From assembly GCA_020441995.1 (NCBI GenBank), contig JAGRLC010000080.1, positions 1 through 64,000 on the forward strand: a stretch of 64,000 bases of DNA, in the 5' to 3' direction. The DNA is from Rhodobiaceae bacterium (GTDB taxonomy: Bacteria; Pseudomonadota; Alphaproteobacteria; Rhizobiales; Tepidamorphaceae). The notes beneath the pieces were generated by a model. The model saw only the letters and a program-made list of their open reading frames with translations. It ran no database searches and was not told where the DNA came from. Below are positions 33,506 through 42,134 of the stretch, piece by piece (position 1 is the first letter of the stretch; each line of letters begins with the position of its first letter). The translations under genes and the position numbers were made by a program.

Positions 33506-34432
33506 ATGATCGGCGACTACACTTATTACGAATTCTCCTCGATCCTGGCGATGCAGGCATTCGCCGGGCTGATCCTGTTTTCCGTGTTTGTGATGATGGC
33601 GCTGGGGCTTGCGATCATCTTCGGCCAGATGGGCGTGATCAACATGGCCCACGGCGAGTTCATGATCCTCGGCGCCTACGTCACCTATTTCACCTCCATC
33701 TTCTTTGAGCATTATCTGCCGTCGCTTTTCGGCATCTACTTCTTTCTGGCGATGATCCTGGCGTTCATCGTGTCCGGTGCGCTCGGCATGTTCGTCGAGT
33801 GGGCGATGATACGGCACTTGTACAAGAGGCCGCTCGATACGCTGCTCGCCACATGGGGCCTGAGCCTGATCCTGCAGCAGTTCTACCGTTCGGTGTTCGG
33901 CGCACGCGAAGTCGGCGTTACTTTGCCGGAATATCTTCTCGGCTCGATCAGTCTGACCGACATCATCGAGGTTCCGATCAACGGCCTGTTCGTGATGGGG
34001 CTGACGCTGCTGATCACCTTCGGCGTCTGGTTCCTGATGTACAGGTCCGGCTGGGGCAAGAAGGTGCGCGCGGTGATCCAGAACCGCGTCATGGCGGGTG
34101 CCGTCGGCATCAATACGAAAATGGTCGACCGCATGACCTTCGGCCTTGGCTGCGGCATCGCGGGTGTCGCGGGTTCCGCCTTCACCATGATCGGCTCGAC
34201 CGGGCCGACGGCAGGACAGCTCTACATCGTCGACACCTTCCTCGTCGTCGTCTTCGGCGGTGCGGCCAGCCTGCTTGGAACCATCGCTTCGGCTTTCACC
34301 ATCTCCCAGGCCCAATCGACCATGGAATTCTTCATGAGCGGCTCCATGGCCAAGGTGCTCACGCTGCTGACCGTGGTCGGCATCCTGATGCTGCGCCCGC
34401 AGGGCCTGTTCGCCCTCAAGATCCGCCGCTAG
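33506..34432 (+). CDS. urtB: Urea/amide ABC transporter permease UrtB
   Basis: A 308-residue inner-membrane permease of the LivH/UrtB type with about eight helices. Landmarks are LGLAIIFGQMGVINMAHGEFMILGAY (read in two parts), LDTLLATWGLSLILQQFYRS, and the coupling loop VRAVIQNRVMAGAVGINT. The C-terminus LRPQGLFALKIRR is typical of UrtB. ATG 33506 has GAGCGAGG upstream. It is 128 bases after urtA, separated by the terminator hairpin. Confidence 0.9.
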   Translation: MIGDYTYYEFSSILAMQAFAGLILFSVFVMMALGLAIIFGQMGVINMAHGEFMILGAYVTYFTSIFFEHYLPSLFGIYFFLAMILAFIVSGALGMFVEWAMIRHLYKRPLDTLLATWGLSLILQQFYRSVFGAREVGVTLPEYLLGSISLTDIIEVPINGLFVMGLTLLITFGVWFLMYRSGWGKKVRAVIQNRVMAGAVGINTKMVDRMTFGLGCGIAGVAGSAFTMIGSTGPTAGQLYIVDTFLVVVFGGAASLLGTIASAFTISQAQSTMEFFMSGSMAKVLTLLTVVGILMLRPQGLFALKIRR

Positions 34433-34450
34433 GCCCGAGGAGTAACGGAT

Positions 34451-35581
34451 ATGAACTTCGCAAATCCCTTCTTCACACGGCGCGAATGGGCTGCCTTCGC
34501 CATCCTCGCCGTTCTCCTCATCCTGGTGTTCCCGGCTTCGGTCGACGCCTTCCGCCTGAATCTGATCGGCAAGTATCTCACCTATGCCTTCGTGGCGCTC
34601 GGGCTGGTGCTGTGCTGGGGCTACGGCGGCATCCTGAGCCTGGGCCAGGGCGTCTTCTTCGGGCTCGGCGGCTACTGCATGGCCATGTTCCTGAAGCTTG
34701 AGGCGTCAAGCCCGGAGAACACCGCGATCCAGTCCACCCCCGGCATCCCGGACTTCATGGACTGGAACCAGCTGACTTCCCTGCCATGGTGGTGGGAGCC
34801 ATTCCACTCGCTGCCGTTCACCCTGGTTGCGGTGGTCGCGGTGCCGGTCATCTTCGCCTTCATCATCGCCTTCGCGATGTTCACCCGGCGTGTGGGCGGC
34901 GTTTACTTCGCCATCATCACCCAGGCGATCGCCGCCATCCTGACCATCCTGATCATCGGCCAGCAGGGCTACACCGGGGGCGTTAACGGCATCACCGACC
35001 TGCGTACGATGCTGGGCTGGGACATCCGCACTGATGAAGCGAAGACCATTCTCTACTTTGTCAATGCGTGCCTGTTGCTGGGCTGCCTCCTGATTGCCCA
35101 ACTGGTGAAGATCACCAAGTTCGGCCGCCTGATGATCGCCATCCGCGACAAGGAGGACCGGGTGCGGTTCTCGGGCTACAACGTGGCCGGCTTCAAGATC
35201 TTCATCTTCTGCTTCGCCGCAGCGCTCGCTTCGGTCGGGGGGGCGATGTTCACCCTGCAGGTCGGCTTCATGTCGCCGTCCTTCGTCGGCATCGTGCCTT
35301 CGATTGAAATGGTCATCTTCGCCGCGGTCGGCGGCCGGCTGTCGCTGTTCGGTGCGATCTACGGCGCGCTGATCGTCAACGGCGCCAAGACGGCCTTCTC
35401 GGAATCCTTCCCCGAACTTTGGCTCTTCGCCATGGGCGGCCTGTTCATCGCCGTGGTGATGGCCTTCCCGAACGGACTTGCCGGTCTCGTCCGCAGCCAC
35501 GTCGAACCGCTCATCGGGCGTCTGTTCTCCGGTCTTGGCTGGGGACGGACGGCGGCGGCCGACGCAACGCCTGCCGAGTAA
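34451..35581 (+). CDS. urtC: Urea/amide ABC transporter permease UrtC
   Basis: A 376-residue LivM/UrtC-type permease. It shows YAFVALGLVLCWGYGGILSL, GQGVFFGLGGYCMAMFLKLE, a periplasmic loop with WWWEPF, and the coupling loop IAIRDKEDRVRFSGYNV. Length is normal for UrtC, which is longer than LivM because of the periplasmic insertion. CGAGGAGTAACGG before ATG 34451 is a strong ribosome-binding site. It lies 18 bases after urtB. Confidence 0.9.
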   Translation: MNFANPFFTRREWAAFAILAVLLILVFPASVDAFRLNLIGKYLTYAFVALGLVLCWGYGGILSLGQGVFFGLGGYCMAMFLKLEASSPENTAIQSTPGIPDFMDWNQLTSLPWWWEPFHSLPFTLVAVVAVPVIFAFIIAFAMFTRRVGGVYFAIITQAIAAILTILIIGQQGYTGGVNGITDLRTMLGWDIRTDEAKTILYFVNACLLLGCLLIAQLVKITKFGRLMIAIRDKEDRVRFSGYNVAGFKIFIFCFAAALASVGGAMFTLQVGFMSPSFVGIVPSIEMVIFAAVGGRLSLFGAIYGALIVNGAKTAFSESFPELWLFAMGGLFIAVVMAFPNGLAGLVRSHVEPLIGRLFSGLGWGRTAAADATPAE

Positions 35582-35595
35582 GGAGGGCATGAACC

Positions 35596-36366
35596 ATGAC
35601 ACCACCGGCCACAGCCACCGCCGCCGACCAGAAGGACTTCATCCTCTCCGTGGAAGGCCTGACGGTTTCCTTCGACGGTTTCAAGGCGGTCAACGACCTG
35701 TCCTTCTATGTCGATGAAAACGAGATCCGCGTGATCATCGGGCCCAACGGTGCCGGAAAGACCACGGTGCTCGACCTGATCTGCGGGCGCACCAAGGCGA
35801 CCGAAGGGTCGATCAAGTTCCGGGGCAAGGAACTGACCGACATGAAGGAGCACCAGATCGTCCACGCCGGCGTCGGGCGCAAGTTCCAGAACCCGTCGAT
35901 CTACGAGGAACTGACAGTGTTCGAGAACCTCGAACTGTCGTTCCCGCGTGGCAAATCGGTTATCGGCGCGCTCACTTTCCGCCGCGATGGAGAGGTGCGC
36001 GACCGGGTCGAGGAAATCGCCGACCTGGTGTTCCTCAAGGACCATCTGAAAACGGAAGCCGCGATCCTCTCGCATGGCCAGAAGCAATGGCTGGAGATCG
36101 GCATGCTGCTGATCCAGAGCCCGGAGCTTTTGATGCTGGACGAGCCGGTTGCCGGGATGAGCGTGGCGGAACGGCTGAAGACCGCGGAACTGCTCAACAC
36201 CATCATCCACAACCAGTCGGTGATCGTCATCGAGCACGACATGAAGTTCGTCGAGGACATCGCCCACCGGGTCACCGTGATGCACCAGGGCAAGGTGCTG
36301 ACGGAAGGGTCGATGGACCGCGTCAAGCACGACCCCAAGGTCGTCGAAGTCTACCTCGGTCACTAG
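35596..36366 (+). CDS. urtD: Urea/amide ABC transporter ATPase UrtD
   Basis: A 256-residue ATPase of the LivG/UrtD type. Walker A GPNGAGKTTVLDLICG, the signature region ILSHGQKQWLEIGMLL, Walker B LLMLDEPVAGM and the switch His in VIEHDMKFVEDIAH are present; the LSHGQKQWLEIG variant is characteristic of UrtD. It follows urtC by 14 bases. The gap to urtE is 90 bases and holds a hairpin (36365-36380) and a palindromic repeat. Confidence 0.9.
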   Translation: MTPPATATAADQKDFILSVEGLTVSFDGFKAVNDLSFYVDENEIRVIIGPNGAGKTTVLDLICGRTKATEGSIKFRGKELTDMKEHQIVHAGVGRKFQNPSIYEELTVFENLELSFPRGKSVIGALTFRRDGEVRDRVEEIADLVFLKDHLKTEAAILSHGQKQWLEIGMLLIQSPELLMLDEPVAGMSVAERLKTAELLNTIIHNQSVIVIEHDMKFVEDIAHRVTVMHQGKVLTEGSMDRVKHDPKVVEVYLGH

Positions 36367-36396
36367 AGCCGTGCGGCTCTAGCCCTTTGTTTAGTT

Positions 36397-36440
36397 GCAT
36401 TTCCGGACGGCGAACCGGTGCCCACTTCGCCTGAAAATGC
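36397..36440. repeat. Rhizobiales-type palindromic element inside the urt operon
   Basis: GCATTTCCGGACGG at the left and CTGAAAATGC at the right form imperfect arms around CGAACCGGTGCCCACTTC. This matches the widespread Hyphomicrobiales element whose common form has AACCGGTT and CCCACTTTTC in the middle. It ends 16 bases before the urtE start and includes no ribosome-binding site. Confidence 0.55.
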
Positions 36441-36456
36441 TCAAGGAGTTGGTCAC

Positions 36457-37146
36457 ATGCTTGCAGTCGACAATCTGAAAGTTTCCTACGGCGAGAGCGA
36501 GGTGATCCACGGTCTCGACTTCGAAGTGAAGCCCAATGAGATCGTGGCCATCATGGGCCGCAACGGCATGGGCAAGACCACGCTGATGAAGTCGCTCATG
36601 GGGGTTGTCCAGCCGTCCGCCGGACACATCCGCATTGGCGACACCGAAGTGACAAACCTGGAAAGCTATCAGCGCGTCGCCAACGGTCTCGCCTATGTCC
36701 CCCAGGGGCGGATGATCTTCTCCACGATGACCGTGAAAGAGAACATCGAGACCGGCCTGACCGTCACCGGCGAGAGCAAGGTGCCGGAGGACATCTACGA
36801 GCTGTTTCCGGTTCTGCTGGAAATGAAAGACCGGCGCGGCGGCAACCTGTCCGGCGGCCAACAGCAGCAATTGGCAATCGCCCGGGCGCTCGCGTCCAAG
36901 CCCAAGGTGCTGCTGCTCGACGAGCCGACCGAAGGCATCCAGCCCTCCATCATCAAGGAGATGGCGCGCACGCTGTGCCGCATCCGCGACGAGAAGGGGC
37001 TGTCGATTGTCTGCTCCGAGCAGGTCCTCAGCTTCGCGCTCGATATGGCCGACCGCGTTCTCGTGATCGAGAAGGGCGAGATCGTCCACGAAAGCCCGCG
37101 CAAGGGCATCGATGAAAAGAAGGTCGCCAGCTTCCTCTCCGTCTAG
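36457..37146 (+). CDS. urtE: Urea/amide ABC transporter ATPase UrtE
   Basis: A 229-residue ATPase of the LivF/UrtE type: MLAVDNLKVSYGESEVIHG, Walker A GRNGMGKTTLMKSLMG, AYVPQGRMIFSTMTVKENI, signature NLSGGQQQQLAIARAL, Walker B LLLLDEPTEGIQPSII and the LivF-type SEQVLSFALD. ATG 36457 has AAGGAG upstream at a suitable distance. It completes the importer; fmdA follows after 62 bases. Confidence 0.9.
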   Translation: MLAVDNLKVSYGESEVIHGLDFEVKPNEIVAIMGRNGMGKTTLMKSLMGVVQPSAGHIRIGDTEVTNLESYQRVANGLAYVPQGRMIFSTMTVKENIETGLTVTGESKVPEDIYELFPVLLEMKDRRGGNLSGGQQQQLAIARALASKPKVLLLDEPTEGIQPSIIKEMARTLCRIRDEKGLSIVCSEQVLSFALDMADRVLVIEKGEIVHESPRKGIDEKKVASFLSV

Positions 37147-37208
37147 GCGGGAGGGGCGTCGAACAAGGCAGTTGAACCGAAATACCAGTACCGGAAAGGA
37201 GAACATCC

Positions 37209-38438
37209 ATGGCTGACACGCTCATCTCGGTTGACCTCACGGAGTCGCCGCACACAAACGAGAACATTCACAACCGCTGGCACCCGGACATCCCGATTGC
37301 GGTGTGGGTCGAGCCAGGCGACGATTTCAAGATCGAGACCTATGACTGGACCGGCGGGCAGATCAAGAACGACGACGATGCCGCCGACGTGCGCGACGTC
37401 GAACTGGAGCAGGTCCACTATCTCTCCGGGCCCATCGGCGTGAAGGGTGCCGAGCCGGGCGACCTTCTTGTGGTGGATATCCTCGATATCGGCGCCAAGG
37501 ACGACAGCCTGTGGGGCTTCAACGGCTTCTTCTCCAAGCAGAACGGCGGCGGCTTCCTGACCGAGCATTTCCCCGAGGCGCAGAAGTCGATCTGGGACAT
37601 CGAGGGCATGTTCACCCGCTCCCGTCACGTTCCCGGTGTCGCCTATGCCGGCCTGATCCACCCCGGCCTTATCGGCTGCCTGCCGGACCGCAAGATGCTG
37701 GACATGTGGAACAGCCGCGAGAAGGCGCTGTTCGACACCGACCCGGACCGCACGCCGCCGCTGGCGGCCCTGCCGAACACGCAGTCCGCGCACATGGGCA
37801 AAATGAAGGGCGAGGCCCGCGACAAGGCGGCAGCCGAGGGCGCGCGCACGGTTCCGCCGCGCGAGCACGGCGGCAACTGCGACATCAAGGACCTGTCGCG
37901 CGGGTCGAAGATCTACTTCCCCGTCTATGTCGACGGTGCCGGCCTCTCCATGGGCGACCTGCACTTCAGCCAGGGCGATGGCGAGATCACCTTCTGCGGC
38001 GCCATCGAAATGGCCGGCTGGCTGCATCTGCGCGTCAGCCTCATCAAGGAAGGCATGTCGAAATACGGCATCAAGAATCCGATCTTCAAGCCGTCGCCGA
38101 TCACGCCGAAATACGACGACTACCTGATCTTCGAGGGTATCTCGGTCGACGAGCAGGGCGAGCAGCATTATCTCGATGTGCACATCGCCTACCGGCAGGC
38201 CTGCCTCAACGCCATCGAGTATCTGAAGAAGTTCGGCTACTCCGGCGCCCAGGCCTACGCCATTCTTGGTACCGCACCGGTGCAGGGGCACATCTCCGGC
38301 GTCGTCGATATTCCCAATGCCTGCGCCACGCTGTGGCTGCCGACAGACATCTTCGAGTTCGACGTGATGCCGGGTTCGGACGGGCCGACGAAATATCTCG
38401 ACGGCAAGACCGACGTGCCGCTGGCCCCCGATCTTTGA
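37209..38438 (+). CDS. fmdA: Formamidase
   Basis: A 409-residue enzyme of the acetamidase/formamidase family, hydrolysing formamide to formate and ammonium in the cytoplasm. MADTLISVDLTESPHTNEN, IHNRWHPDIP, GDDFKIETYDWTGGQIKNDD, GFFSKQNGGGFLTEHFPEA, PREHGGNCDIKDLSRG and VYVDGAGLSMGDLHFSQGDGE follow FmdA throughout at normal length. GGAAAGGAGAACATCC precedes the ATG. Its position directly after urtE argues that the importer brings in short amides, or both urea and amides. Confidence 0.92.
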   Translation: MADTLISVDLTESPHTNENIHNRWHPDIPIAVWVEPGDDFKIETYDWTGGQIKNDDDAADVRDVELEQVHYLSGPIGVKGAEPGDLLVVDILDIGAKDDSLWGFNGFFSKQNGGGFLTEHFPEAQKSIWDIEGMFTRSRHVPGVAYAGLIHPGLIGCLPDRKMLDMWNSREKALFDTDPDRTPPLAALPNTQSAHMGKMKGEARDKAAAEGARTVPPREHGGNCDIKDLSRGSKIYFPVYVDGAGLSMGDLHFSQGDGEITFCGAIEMAGWLHLRVSLIKEGMSKYGIKNPIFKPSPITPKYDDYLIFEGISVDEQGEQHYLDVHIAYRQACLNAIEYLKKFGYSGAQAYAILGTAPVQGHISGVVDIPNACATLWLPTDIFEFDVMPGSDGPTKYLDGKTDVPLAPDL

Positions 38439-38471
38439 GAGCCCAACACCTGAAAGAGATCAAGGGTCAGG

Positions 38472-38516
38472 GCGTGTTCAGGAAAGGTGTGTAGCGGTTT
38501 TCCACCAGGAACACGC
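38472..38516 (+). other. Stem-loop between fmdA and fmdB
   Basis: Perfect 8-bp arms GCGTGTTC (38472-38479) and GAACACGC (38509-38516) with an inner GGAAA/TTTCC stem. There is no T-tract, so it is more likely an RNA-processing or stability structure than a terminator. It ends 31 bases before fmdB. Confidence 0.5.
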
Positions 38517-38547
38517 GTCCAGACAAAGACACCAAGGAGCCAAGGCG

Positions 38548-38880
38548 ATGCCCTACTACGATTACGAATGCGGGACGTGCGGACCTTTCACCGAAATGCG
38601 GCCGATGGCCCAATCGGCTGATCCATGTGCTTGTCCCGAATGTGGCGGGGCATCGCCAAGGGCTATCCTGAGGGCGCCGAATTTCGCCCTCATGGATGGC
38701 GCCAGCCGGACCGCGCACGCGACCAACGAAAAGGCGCGGCATGAGCCGAAGTCCTCAAAGAAGCATGGCCACGGGGCGGGCTGCTCCTGCTGCTCGGGCA
38801 AGGGCAAATCGAAAGCGGTCTACCGGCCGGACGGCTCCAAGACCTTCCCTTCGAACCGGCCTTGGCAGATCAACCACTGA
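38548..38880 (+). CDS. fmdB: FmdB-family zinc-ribbon protein
   Basis: A 110-residue small protein. The N-terminal FmdB domain is MPYYDYECGTCGPFTEMRPM followed by CPECGG, giving two CxxC pairs for one zinc. The C-terminal half is basic with a second Cys/His-rich cluster (HGHGAGCSCCSGKGKS). FmdB was named from the Methylophilus amide operon, where it was proposed as a regulator of formamidase expression; its mechanism is not clear. ACCAAGGAGCCAAGGCG precedes the ATG. It is the last gene of the urt-fmd group. Confidence 0.85.
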   Translation: MPYYDYECGTCGPFTEMRPMAQSADPCACPECGGASPRAILRAPNFALMDGASRTAHATNEKARHEPKSSKKHGHGAGCSCCSGKGKSKAVYRPDGSKTFPSNRPWQINH

Positions 38881-39019
38881 TAAGTTTTCCGGCTTAGTTT
38901 TCAAGGCCATAAGTGGTTTTCGGGATCGAAATATCCTTGCGATTGAAAGGTGGTCTTAACTATTTGTTTGGCATTCTCCGGTCCCGACAGACCATAACGG
39001 ATTTACGGGACCGGATGAA

Positions 39020-39604
39020 ATGACGAGAGAGTTGCCGACGACTGGGGTGGAACGCTTCTTTGGCAAAGACGAGATCATTGTAAGCAAGACGGATTTGAAG
39101 GGACGCATCACCTACGCCAACCAGGTTTTCGTCAATCTGGCCGGCTATACCGAGCAGGAATTGCTCGGCCAGCCACACAGTATCATCCGTCATCCCGATA
39201 TGCCGCGCGCGGTGTTCAAGCTGGTCTGGGACACGATCGAGGCCGGCAAGGAAATCTTCGGCTACGTGATCAACCGGGCGAAGAATGGCGATCACTACTG
39301 GGTCTATGCCCATGTGACGCCAAGCTTCGGGCCATCCGGCGAGATCATCGGGTATCATTCCAACCGGCGCGTACCCAATCCGGACACCGTCAAGAACGTT
39401 ATCGCCCCGCTTTACGCGCAGCTTCGCGAGGTCGAGCGCTCCCACGCCAATGCCAAGGAGGGCATGAAGGCATCGGTGGCCGCGGTTCTCGCATTGCTGC
39501 AGGAGAACGGCGTCTCCTACGACGAGTTCGTCATGAGCCTCGATCAGGATCCGAAATATGCACCGGGGGCGAGAGCCGCCGATGACATGCGGGCCGTGGC
39601 ATAA
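39020..39604 (+). CDS. PAS-domain sensor protein (Aer-like)
   Basis: A 194-residue cytoplasmic protein made of one PAS domain (residues 15-125): FGKDEIIVSKTDLKGRITYANQVFVNLAGY, HSIIRHPDMPRAVFKLVWDTI, KNGDHYWVYAHVTPSF (quoted as three separate parts). The pattern matches the FAD-binding PAS domain of the aerotaxis receptor Aer. The C-terminal 60 residues are helical. No membrane segment or output domain is present; the chemoreceptor encoded 12 bases downstream probably supplies the output. Confidence 0.85.
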   Translation: MTRELPTTGVERFFGKDEIIVSKTDLKGRITYANQVFVNLAGYTEQELLGQPHSIIRHPDMPRAVFKLVWDTIEAGKEIFGYVINRAKNGDHYWVYAHVTPSFGPSGEIIGYHSNRRVPNPDTVKNVIAPLYAQLREVERSHANAKEGMKASVAAVLALLQENGVSYDEFVMSLDQDPKYAPGARAADDMRAVA

Positions 39605-39616
39605 GGAGGCGGGACA

Positions 39617-40777
39617 ATGTTCGGAAAAACTTCATCCACCTCGATCCGCAAGGCGCTCGATGTTTGCAAGGCTGTCGCGCAGGGCGATTTCGAGGCGCGT
39701 ATCGTCAATGTCACCGAGAAGGGTGAGCTGGGCGAACTGATGCATGCGATCAATCTCCTGATTGACCGCACGGACGCCTATATCCGCGAATCCACGGCGT
39801 CCATGGATGCCGTCAGCCAGAACCATTATTACCGGCTGATCGTTGAGACGGGGATGACCGGCGCATTTCTCGACGCGGCGAAGTCAATCAACAAGGCCAC
39901 CTGCTTCATTCGCGACCGCAACGATGAATTCACGGAGATCGCCAACCGGTTCGAGAGCCAGATGGGCTGCGTCGTTGAATCGCTTTCAGCTTCGATTGGC
40001 GACCTGAATACGGCATCGTCAACCGTGAACCAGCTTTCGACCAGCGCCAAGGAACAGGCGACAAGCGTTGCCGCCGGCGCCGAAGAGGTGTCCGCGAACA
40101 CCCAAGGCGTGGCGGGTGCGACCGAGGAACTGACCAGTTCGATCAGCGAGATCAACCGTCAGTTCGAGCAGGCCTCGGAGACAACATCGCAGGCGGTTGA
40201 AAAATCGCGCTCCATGAGCAGCCACATCGAGGGGCTGGCCGCCGCGTCTCAGAAAATCGGCGAAGTGGTTGAACTGATCAACGACATCGCCGCGCAGACG
40301 AATCTGCTGGCGCTGAACGCCACGATCGAAGCGGCGCGCGCGGGCGATGCGGGCAAGGGCTTTGCCGTTGTCGCCGCAGAGGTAAAAACCCTCGCCGAGC
40401 AGACAGCCAAGGCGACCGAGGAAATCTCCAGGCAGGTTAACGGCATTCAGGAATCGACCTCGACCGCAGTCGGTGCCAACGAGGAGATCAGCGACGCGAT
40501 TGCGGGTGTGCACGAGATTTCCGTCTCCATGGCATCGGCCATCGAGGAGCAGAATGCGGCAACCCGTGAAATCGCGCGCAACGTCGAAGAGGCCGCATCC
40601 GGCGTCCGCGACGTGACGGTCAGCATCAGCGAGCTGTCGGGAGCGACCGACGAGACGCAGCAGGCCGCAGAGCAGGTGATGCAGTCATCGGGCAAGCTTG
40701 CCGAGCAGGAGCAGGTTCTGCATACGCTGCGTTTGGAGATGGGCGAGTTCCTGCAGCGTATCAAGAAAGCCGGGTAA
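39617..40777 (+). CDS. Soluble methyl-accepting chemotaxis protein
   Basis: A 386-residue chemoreceptor without signal peptide or membrane segment. The N-terminal 120 residues resemble a HAMP-like/linker region ([19 protein letters not shown]). The signalling domain includes the hairpin tip ([20 protein letters not shown] and [17 protein letters not shown]) that binds CheA/CheW. AAGGAGGCGGGACA precedes the ATG. With the PAS gene it forms a two-gene version of Aer, likely steering movement by redox or oxygen state. There are no che or flagellar genes in the window. Confidence 0.88.
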   Translation: MFGKTSSTSIRKALDVCKAVAQGDFEARIVNVTEKGELGELMHAINLLIDRTDAYIRESTASMDAVSQNHYYRLIVETGMTGAFLDAAKSINKATCFIRDRNDEFTEIANRFESQMGCVVESLSASIGDLNTASSTVNQLSTSAKEQATSVAAGAEEVSANTQGVAGATEELTSSISEINRQFEQASETTSQAVEKSRSMSSHIEGLAAASQKIGEVVELINDIAAQTNLLALNATIEAARAGDAGKGFAVVAAEVKTLAEQTAKATEEISRQVNGIQESTSTAVGANEEISDAIAGVHEISVSMASAIEEQNAATREIARNVEEAASGVRDVTVSISELSGATDETQQAAEQVMQSSGKLAEQEQVLHTLRLEMGEFLQRIKKAG

Positions 40778-40809
40778 CCCGCGTTTATCTCCCGTTCCCG
40801 CAATTGCGG

Positions 40810-40832
40810 AAAAGAAAACCGCTTCGCGGGTT
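40810..40832 (-). terminator. Terminator of the phosphofructokinase gene
   Basis: On the minus strand a short hairpin ACCCGC-GAA-GCGGTT is followed by TTTTCTTTT. It lies about 20 bases after the stop codon at 40850. Confidence 0.6.
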
Positions 40833-40849
40833 CCTGCGAATTGCTCCGG

Positions 40850-42004
40850 TCACCGCAGATACATCGGCGTTCCGATCAGGTTGCCGGAGCGCGGACGGTA
40901 TTTGTCCACGTCGTACATCGCATCGATATTGACGCGGCGCTTACCCTGCATGGAAATATCGGCCGGCTTGGTGGTGTAGCAGCCGTCTTCGACGGCGACC
41001 ATCAGGCCGGTTGAACCTTTCTCGATGAGCTGCACGGTCATAATGCCGTAATTCTTCGGCACCATCAGATCGACGGCATCGGGTGCGCCGGCGCGCAGCA
41101 GATAGCCGAGGTTCTGGATCATGACGTTGATGCCGGTGCGGTCTTTCAGCCCTTGACCGACGCGGTCGCCGATGCCGCCGAGCTTGCGGTGGCCATAGGC
41201 GTCGGCGGTGCCGGATTCGATGATCTCCTCGCCCAGCACGCTGGCGCCTTCCGAAACAACGGCAACGGCATATTTCGATGCGCTGGCGGCGCGGTCCGCC
41301 GCGAGCAGGCTGCCGAGCTTGTCGAGATCGAACGGCACTTCCGCGATCAGCGTGCGGTCAACGTCCGCGAGATAGCCCGCCATCAAGGCCGTCAGGCCGC
41401 AATTGCGTCCGAACATCTCCACCACGAGCAGGCGTTCGTGGCTTCCCACCGGTGTGCGCAGGCGGTTGATGAGTTCCACCGATCGCGTCACGCAGGTGGA
41501 AAAGCCGATGCAGTAGTCCGTGCCGAAGACGTCATTGTCCATGGTCTTGGGGATGCACATGGTCTTCGCGCCTTCCTGATGGATACGCGCGGCATAGGAC
41601 AGCGTATCGTCGCCGCCGATGGCGATCAGCACGTCAATTTCCAGCGCTTCAAGCACCGAGAGCACATGATCGGTGATATCGACTTTTTCGTCCTTTGCCG
41701 CCGGGGCGCGATGGGCCAGGAAGTCCGGCAGATCGGCGGCGACCATGCGTGAGGGGTTGGTGCGCGATGTATGCAGTATGGTGCCGCCGGTGCGGTCGAT
41801 GCCGCGCACGTTCCCGGGTGTCAGCGCCATGCGCGCCGAGGCTGTGCCTTCCAGATCCTTCGGGTTGGTGTTTACAGGGCCCGCCCAGCCGCGCCGGAAG
41901 CCCGTGACGCGCCAACCGCGGGCAAAGGCCTCGCCCACAACGGCCTTGATCGCAGGGTTCAGTCCGGGGACATCGCCGCCGCCGGTCAGAATGCCAAGAT
42001 GCAT
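40850..42004 (-). CDS. 6-phosphofructokinase, probably PPi-dependent
   Basis: A 384-residue PfkA-family enzyme, phosphorylating fructose 6-phosphate at C1. It starts MHLGILTGGGDVPGLNPAIK. The determinant GGDD (residues 130-133) and Lys153 in PKTMDND match pyrophosphate-using members; ATP enzymes have GGDG and PGTIDND. TPVGSHERLLVVEMFGRNCG is the substrate-binding stretch. So reversible, PPi-linked glycolysis or gluconeogenesis is likely. ATG 42004 (GGAGG-like CCTCC complement upstream) is preferred to in-frame codons up to 42067. It is followed by its own terminator. Confidence 0.85.
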   Translation of the reverse strand: MHLGILTGGGDVPGLNPAIKAVVGEAFARGWRVTGFRRGWAGPVNTNPKDLEGTASARMALTPGNVRGIDRTGGTILHTSRTNPSRMVAADLPDFLAHRAPAAKDEKVDITDHVLSVLEALEIDVLIAIGGDDTLSYAARIHQEGAKTMCIPKTMDNDVFGTDYCIGFSTCVTRSVELINRLRTPVGSHERLLVVEMFGRNCGLTALMAGYLADVDRTLIAEVPFDLDKLGSLLAADRAASASKYAVAVVSEGASVLGEEIIESGTADAYGHRKLGGIGDRVGQGLKDRTGINVMIQNLGYLLRAGAPDAVDLMVPKNYGIMTVQLIEKGSTGLMVAVEDGCYTTKPADISMQGKRRVNIDAMYDVDKYRPRSGNLIGTPMYLR

Positions 42005-42134
42005 GGAGGGCCTCCTGTTTGCTGCAGTGCACCAATGGCAGGATAACGGGCTGCCGCGATCTTGCAACCGGTGGCCGCCCGCAAAACAGGCAAGCCTTGA
42101 AAAGGAGCGCCTGACAAGCGGAGGGGCTTGGGTT

